Part shown: positions 61,780 through 64,000 of the stretch, piece by piece
How positions within the stretch are numbered: the stretch's first letter is position 1
Layout: each line of letters begins with the position of its first letter
From: an uncultured Pelagibacteraceae bacterium
GTDB taxonomy: Bacteria > Pseudomonadota > Alphaproteobacteria > Pelagibacterales > Pelagibacteraceae
Reading direction: 5' to 3'
Assembly: GCA_902582385.1 (NCBI GenBank)
Contig: CACHRX010000002.1
Span: 17,028 to 81,027 of the forward strand
Length of the DNA stretch: 64,000 nt
Translations under genes and position numbers: made by a program
Notes under the pieces: model-generated
Databases searched by the model: none
The model's input: the letters and a program-made list of their open reading frames with translations, nothing else
What the model was told of the DNA's origin: nothing

Positions 61780-62223
61780 ATGAAATTAGATAAAAGTCAA
61801 ATTAGAAATTTACTTCCCCATAGGGAACCAATGTTATTAATTGATGAACTATATGATATAAAAAAGTTGTCTTCTGCTAAAGCAATTGTTAATGTAAAAA
61901 AAGATAGTTTTTTCGTTCAAGGACATTTTCCAGAAAATCCTGTGATGCCAGGTGTTTTAATTGTAGAGTCTTTTGGTCAAGCTGCAGCAGCACTTACAGC
62001 ATATGGTTTAGATAAATCGACATATGAAAACAAGTTAGTTTTTTTAATGGGAGTTGAAAAAGCTCGTTTTAGAAATCCAGTTATACCAGACTGTAAGCTT
62101 ATTTTAAAAATTGAAGCGATTAGATCTCATGGTAGAGTTTGGAAATATAAGGGTGAAGCTTTTGTTGAAGATAAAAAGATGGCCGATGCTGTATGGTCAG
62201 CCACTATAGTAGATAAGAAATAA
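61780..62223 (+). CDS. fabZ: 3-hydroxyacyl-ACP dehydratase FabZ
   Basis: LLPHREPMLLIDEL; GHFPENPVMPGVLIVESFGQAAA. Confidence 0.97.
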   Translation: MKLDKSQIRNLLPHREPMLLIDELYDIKKLSSAKAIVNVKKDSFFVQGHFPENPVMPGVLIVESFGQAAAALTAYGLDKSTYENKLVFLMGVEKARFRNPVIPDCKLILKIEAIRSHGRVWKYKGEAFVEDKKMADAVWSATIVDKK

Positions 62224-62259
62224 TTAGCAATATTTATTGATAACAAATGAATAGTTGCT

Positions 62260-63255
62260 TTGGTAAAAGCAATTATGCAGAATCCCTTTTTTGAAAATAT
62301 AGGTCCATTTTATATTAAAGATATTTTAGAAATATTGGATTTGAACCAAAATAAGTTTTTAGATAACCCAAAAGTTTTGGATATTAAGGACTTATCTATG
62401 TCTAATATAAATGATATAACTTTTTTCCACTCTAAAAAATATAAAGATATAGCTAAAACTACCAAAGCATCATTTTGTATCACTACAGATAATTTAAAAA
62501 ATGATTTACCTAAAAATTGTACTCCTATCATTGTTGAAAACGTTTTAGTTGCTACTTCAAAAATAACAGCCAAATTTTATCCAAATTCAGTTAATGATGA
62601 ATTTGACGATACAGTTATTGATATAAGAAATTCAAAATTTAAGGATAAAGTTAAATATGGTAAAAATGTTCTCATAGGAAATAATGTTTTGATCGGCTCA
62701 AATTGTCTAATTGGTCACAACACAATTATCGAAAAAAATGTTTCAATTGGTTCTAACTGTTCGTTAGGTTCTAATATTATTATCAGAAATGCTATATTAA
62801 AGGATAATGTAAAAATTTTAGATAGTTGTATTATTGGAAAACATGGATTCGGTTTTTTTCCTAATAACAAAATCAATTTAAGATACCCACACATTGGAGC
62901 TGTTATTATTGAGGAAAATTGTGAAATTGGTGCTGGTTCAACGATTGATAGAGGCTCAATGTCTAATACAATTATTGGTAAAAATACATTTTTAGATAAT
63001 CAAATTCATATAGCTCATAACGTAAAAATTGGAGAAAATACAATAATAGCTGGTCAAGTAGGTATTGCAGGAAGTTCAATAATTGGAAATAACGTAAAAG
63101 TTGGGGGTCAAGCTGGAATTTCAGGGCATCTAAGAATAGGCAACAACGTTGATATAGCTGGTGGGAGCGGAGTCATAAAAGATATACCTGACAATACTAA
63201 AGTAATGGGCTACCCAGCAAAAAATATTAGAAAATTTTTAAAAGAAAATAGATAG
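62260..63255 (+). CDS. lpxD: UDP-3-O-acylglucosamine N-acyltransferase
   Basis: Hexapeptide repeats; GKHGFGFFPN; IEENCEIGAGSTIDRGSMSNTIIG; QIHIAHNVKIG. Confidence 0.95.
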   Translation: MVKAIMQNPFFENIGPFYIKDILEILDLNQNKFLDNPKVLDIKDLSMSNINDITFFHSKKYKDIAKTTKASFCITTDNLKNDLPKNCTPIIVENVLVATSKITAKFYPNSVNDEFDDTVIDIRNSKFKDKVKYGKNVLIGNNVLIGSNCLIGHNTIIEKNVSIGSNCSLGSNIIIRNAILKDNVKILDSCIIGKHGFGFFPNNKINLRYPHIGAVIIEENCEIGAGSTIDRGSMSNTIIGKNTFLDNQIHIAHNVKIGENTIIAGQVGIAGSSIIGNNVKVGGQAGISGHLRIGNNVDIAGGSGVIKDIPDNTKVMGYPAKNIRKFLKENR

Positions 63256-64000
63256 TGATAAATAAAACAGCATTAATAGACCCAAAAGCAAAAATTTCAT
63301 CAAACGTTAAAATTGGAGCTTTTACAGTAATTGGACCTAATGTTGAAATTGGAGAAAACACTTCTATCCAGTCACATGTTAGTATTGTAGGAAATACCAA
63401 AATAGGTAAAAACAATAAGATATACCCATTTGCATCAATTGGAAATGATCCCCAAGATTTAAAATTTAATGGTGAACAAACTAATCTAGAGATTGGTGAT
63501 AATAACAAAATAAGAGAATATGTTACAATTAATCCAGGTACAAAAGGTGGAGGTGGTTTAACTAAAATAGGTGATAATTGTTTGTTCATGGTATCTTCAC
63601 ACATTGCACATGATTGTTTAGTAGAAAATAATGTTATTTTAGCAAATAATGTTCCTCTTGGAGGACATGCCCATATAGAGGAAAATGTTATAATTGGTGG
63701 AAATTCGGCAGTGCAACAATTCACTAGGGTAGGTAAGTCATCAATGATTGGAGGAATGTGTGGGGTTGTTAAAGATATTATTCCTTATGCAATGGTTCAT
63801 GGCAATAGAAGTATTCTTCAGGGCTTAAATTTAATTGGTTTAAGACGTAAAAATATTCCAAATAAAGAGATTTTAGTTTTAACAGAGGCTTATAAACAAA
63901 TATTCAAAGATGAGAATTTAACTTTAAATCTTAAAAATTTAAATAAAGAGTTTAAAAAAAATGAATTAGTTAACGATGTTATTGAATTTTTAGAAAAAGA
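63255..64000 (+). CDS. lpxA: UDP-N-acetylglucosamine acyltransferase (partial, runs off window)
   Basis: GTG start overlapping the lpxD stop; ASIGNDPQDLKFNGEQT; REYVTINPGT; NVPLGGHAHIEENVIIGGNSAVQQFTRVG; YAMVHGNRS. Confidence 0.95.
   Translation, partial: MINKTALIDPKAKISSNVKIGAFTVIGPNVEIGENTSIQSHVSIVGNTKIGKNNKIYPFASIGNDPQDLKFNGEQTNLEIGDNNKIREYVTINPGTKGGGGLTKIGDNCLFMVSSHIAHDCLVENNVILANNVPLGGHAHIEENVIIGGNSAVQQFTRVGKSSMIGGMCGVVKDIIPYAMVHGNRSILQGLNLIGLRRKNIPNKEILVLTEAYKQIFKDENLTLNLKNLNKEFKKNELVNDVIEFLEK

Noticed and set aside
62640-63720. Short periodic repeats (ATTGG/ATAGG-AA-AAT pattern)
   Set aside because: Explained by left-handed beta-helix hexapeptide repeats of LpxD and LpxA, not a DNA repeat or CRISPR
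63227-63724. 165-aa reverse-strand ORF
   Set aside because: Antisense to lpxD end and lpxA hexapeptide repeats; Pro/Ile-rich shadow of hexapeptide codons

Overview
AT-rich, gene-dense 64 kb window. Gene content and order look like a streamlined alphaproteobacterium, probably Pelagibacterales/SAR11 (inference). Main blocks: (1) xsc overlapping a five-gene run that includes a saxitoxin-cluster-like carbamoylation module: SxtJ-like, a 49-aa DUF5989/SxtK-like protein absent from the ORF track, an SGNH-like protein and an SxtI/NodU-type carbamoyltransferase. (2) A metabolic segment with M23 peptidase, SDR, TerC, GMC oxidoreductase, a TRAP transporter, an NCS1 permease and a second SDR. (3) Small and hypothetical genes, including three short ORFs missing from the supplied track. 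(4) tRNA-Leu, tig, clpP, clpX, lon, then a second SGNH-like paralog. (5) A cobalamin riboswitch ahead of a BtuB-like TonB receptor, an ECF-S-like membrane protein and a B12-binding-type radical SAM protein. (6) tRNA-Val and tRNA-Asp. (7) A 22-gene co-oriented run, nuoA-N, birA, coaX, rnj, DUF1467, proS, lolC, lolD, dnaE, with no gap above 16 bp. (8) An rpsB leader with a visible pseudoknot, then rpsB, tsf, frr, uppS, cdsA, dxr, bamA, skp, fabZ, lpxD and lpxA (truncated by the window end), without pyrH or rseP in their usual positions. The best candidates for follow-up are the sxtJ/K/I-like module with its distant SGNH paralog, and the riboswitch-linked cobalamin uptake plus radical SAM locus. 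No CRISPR array, rRNA, transposase or prophage was seen.
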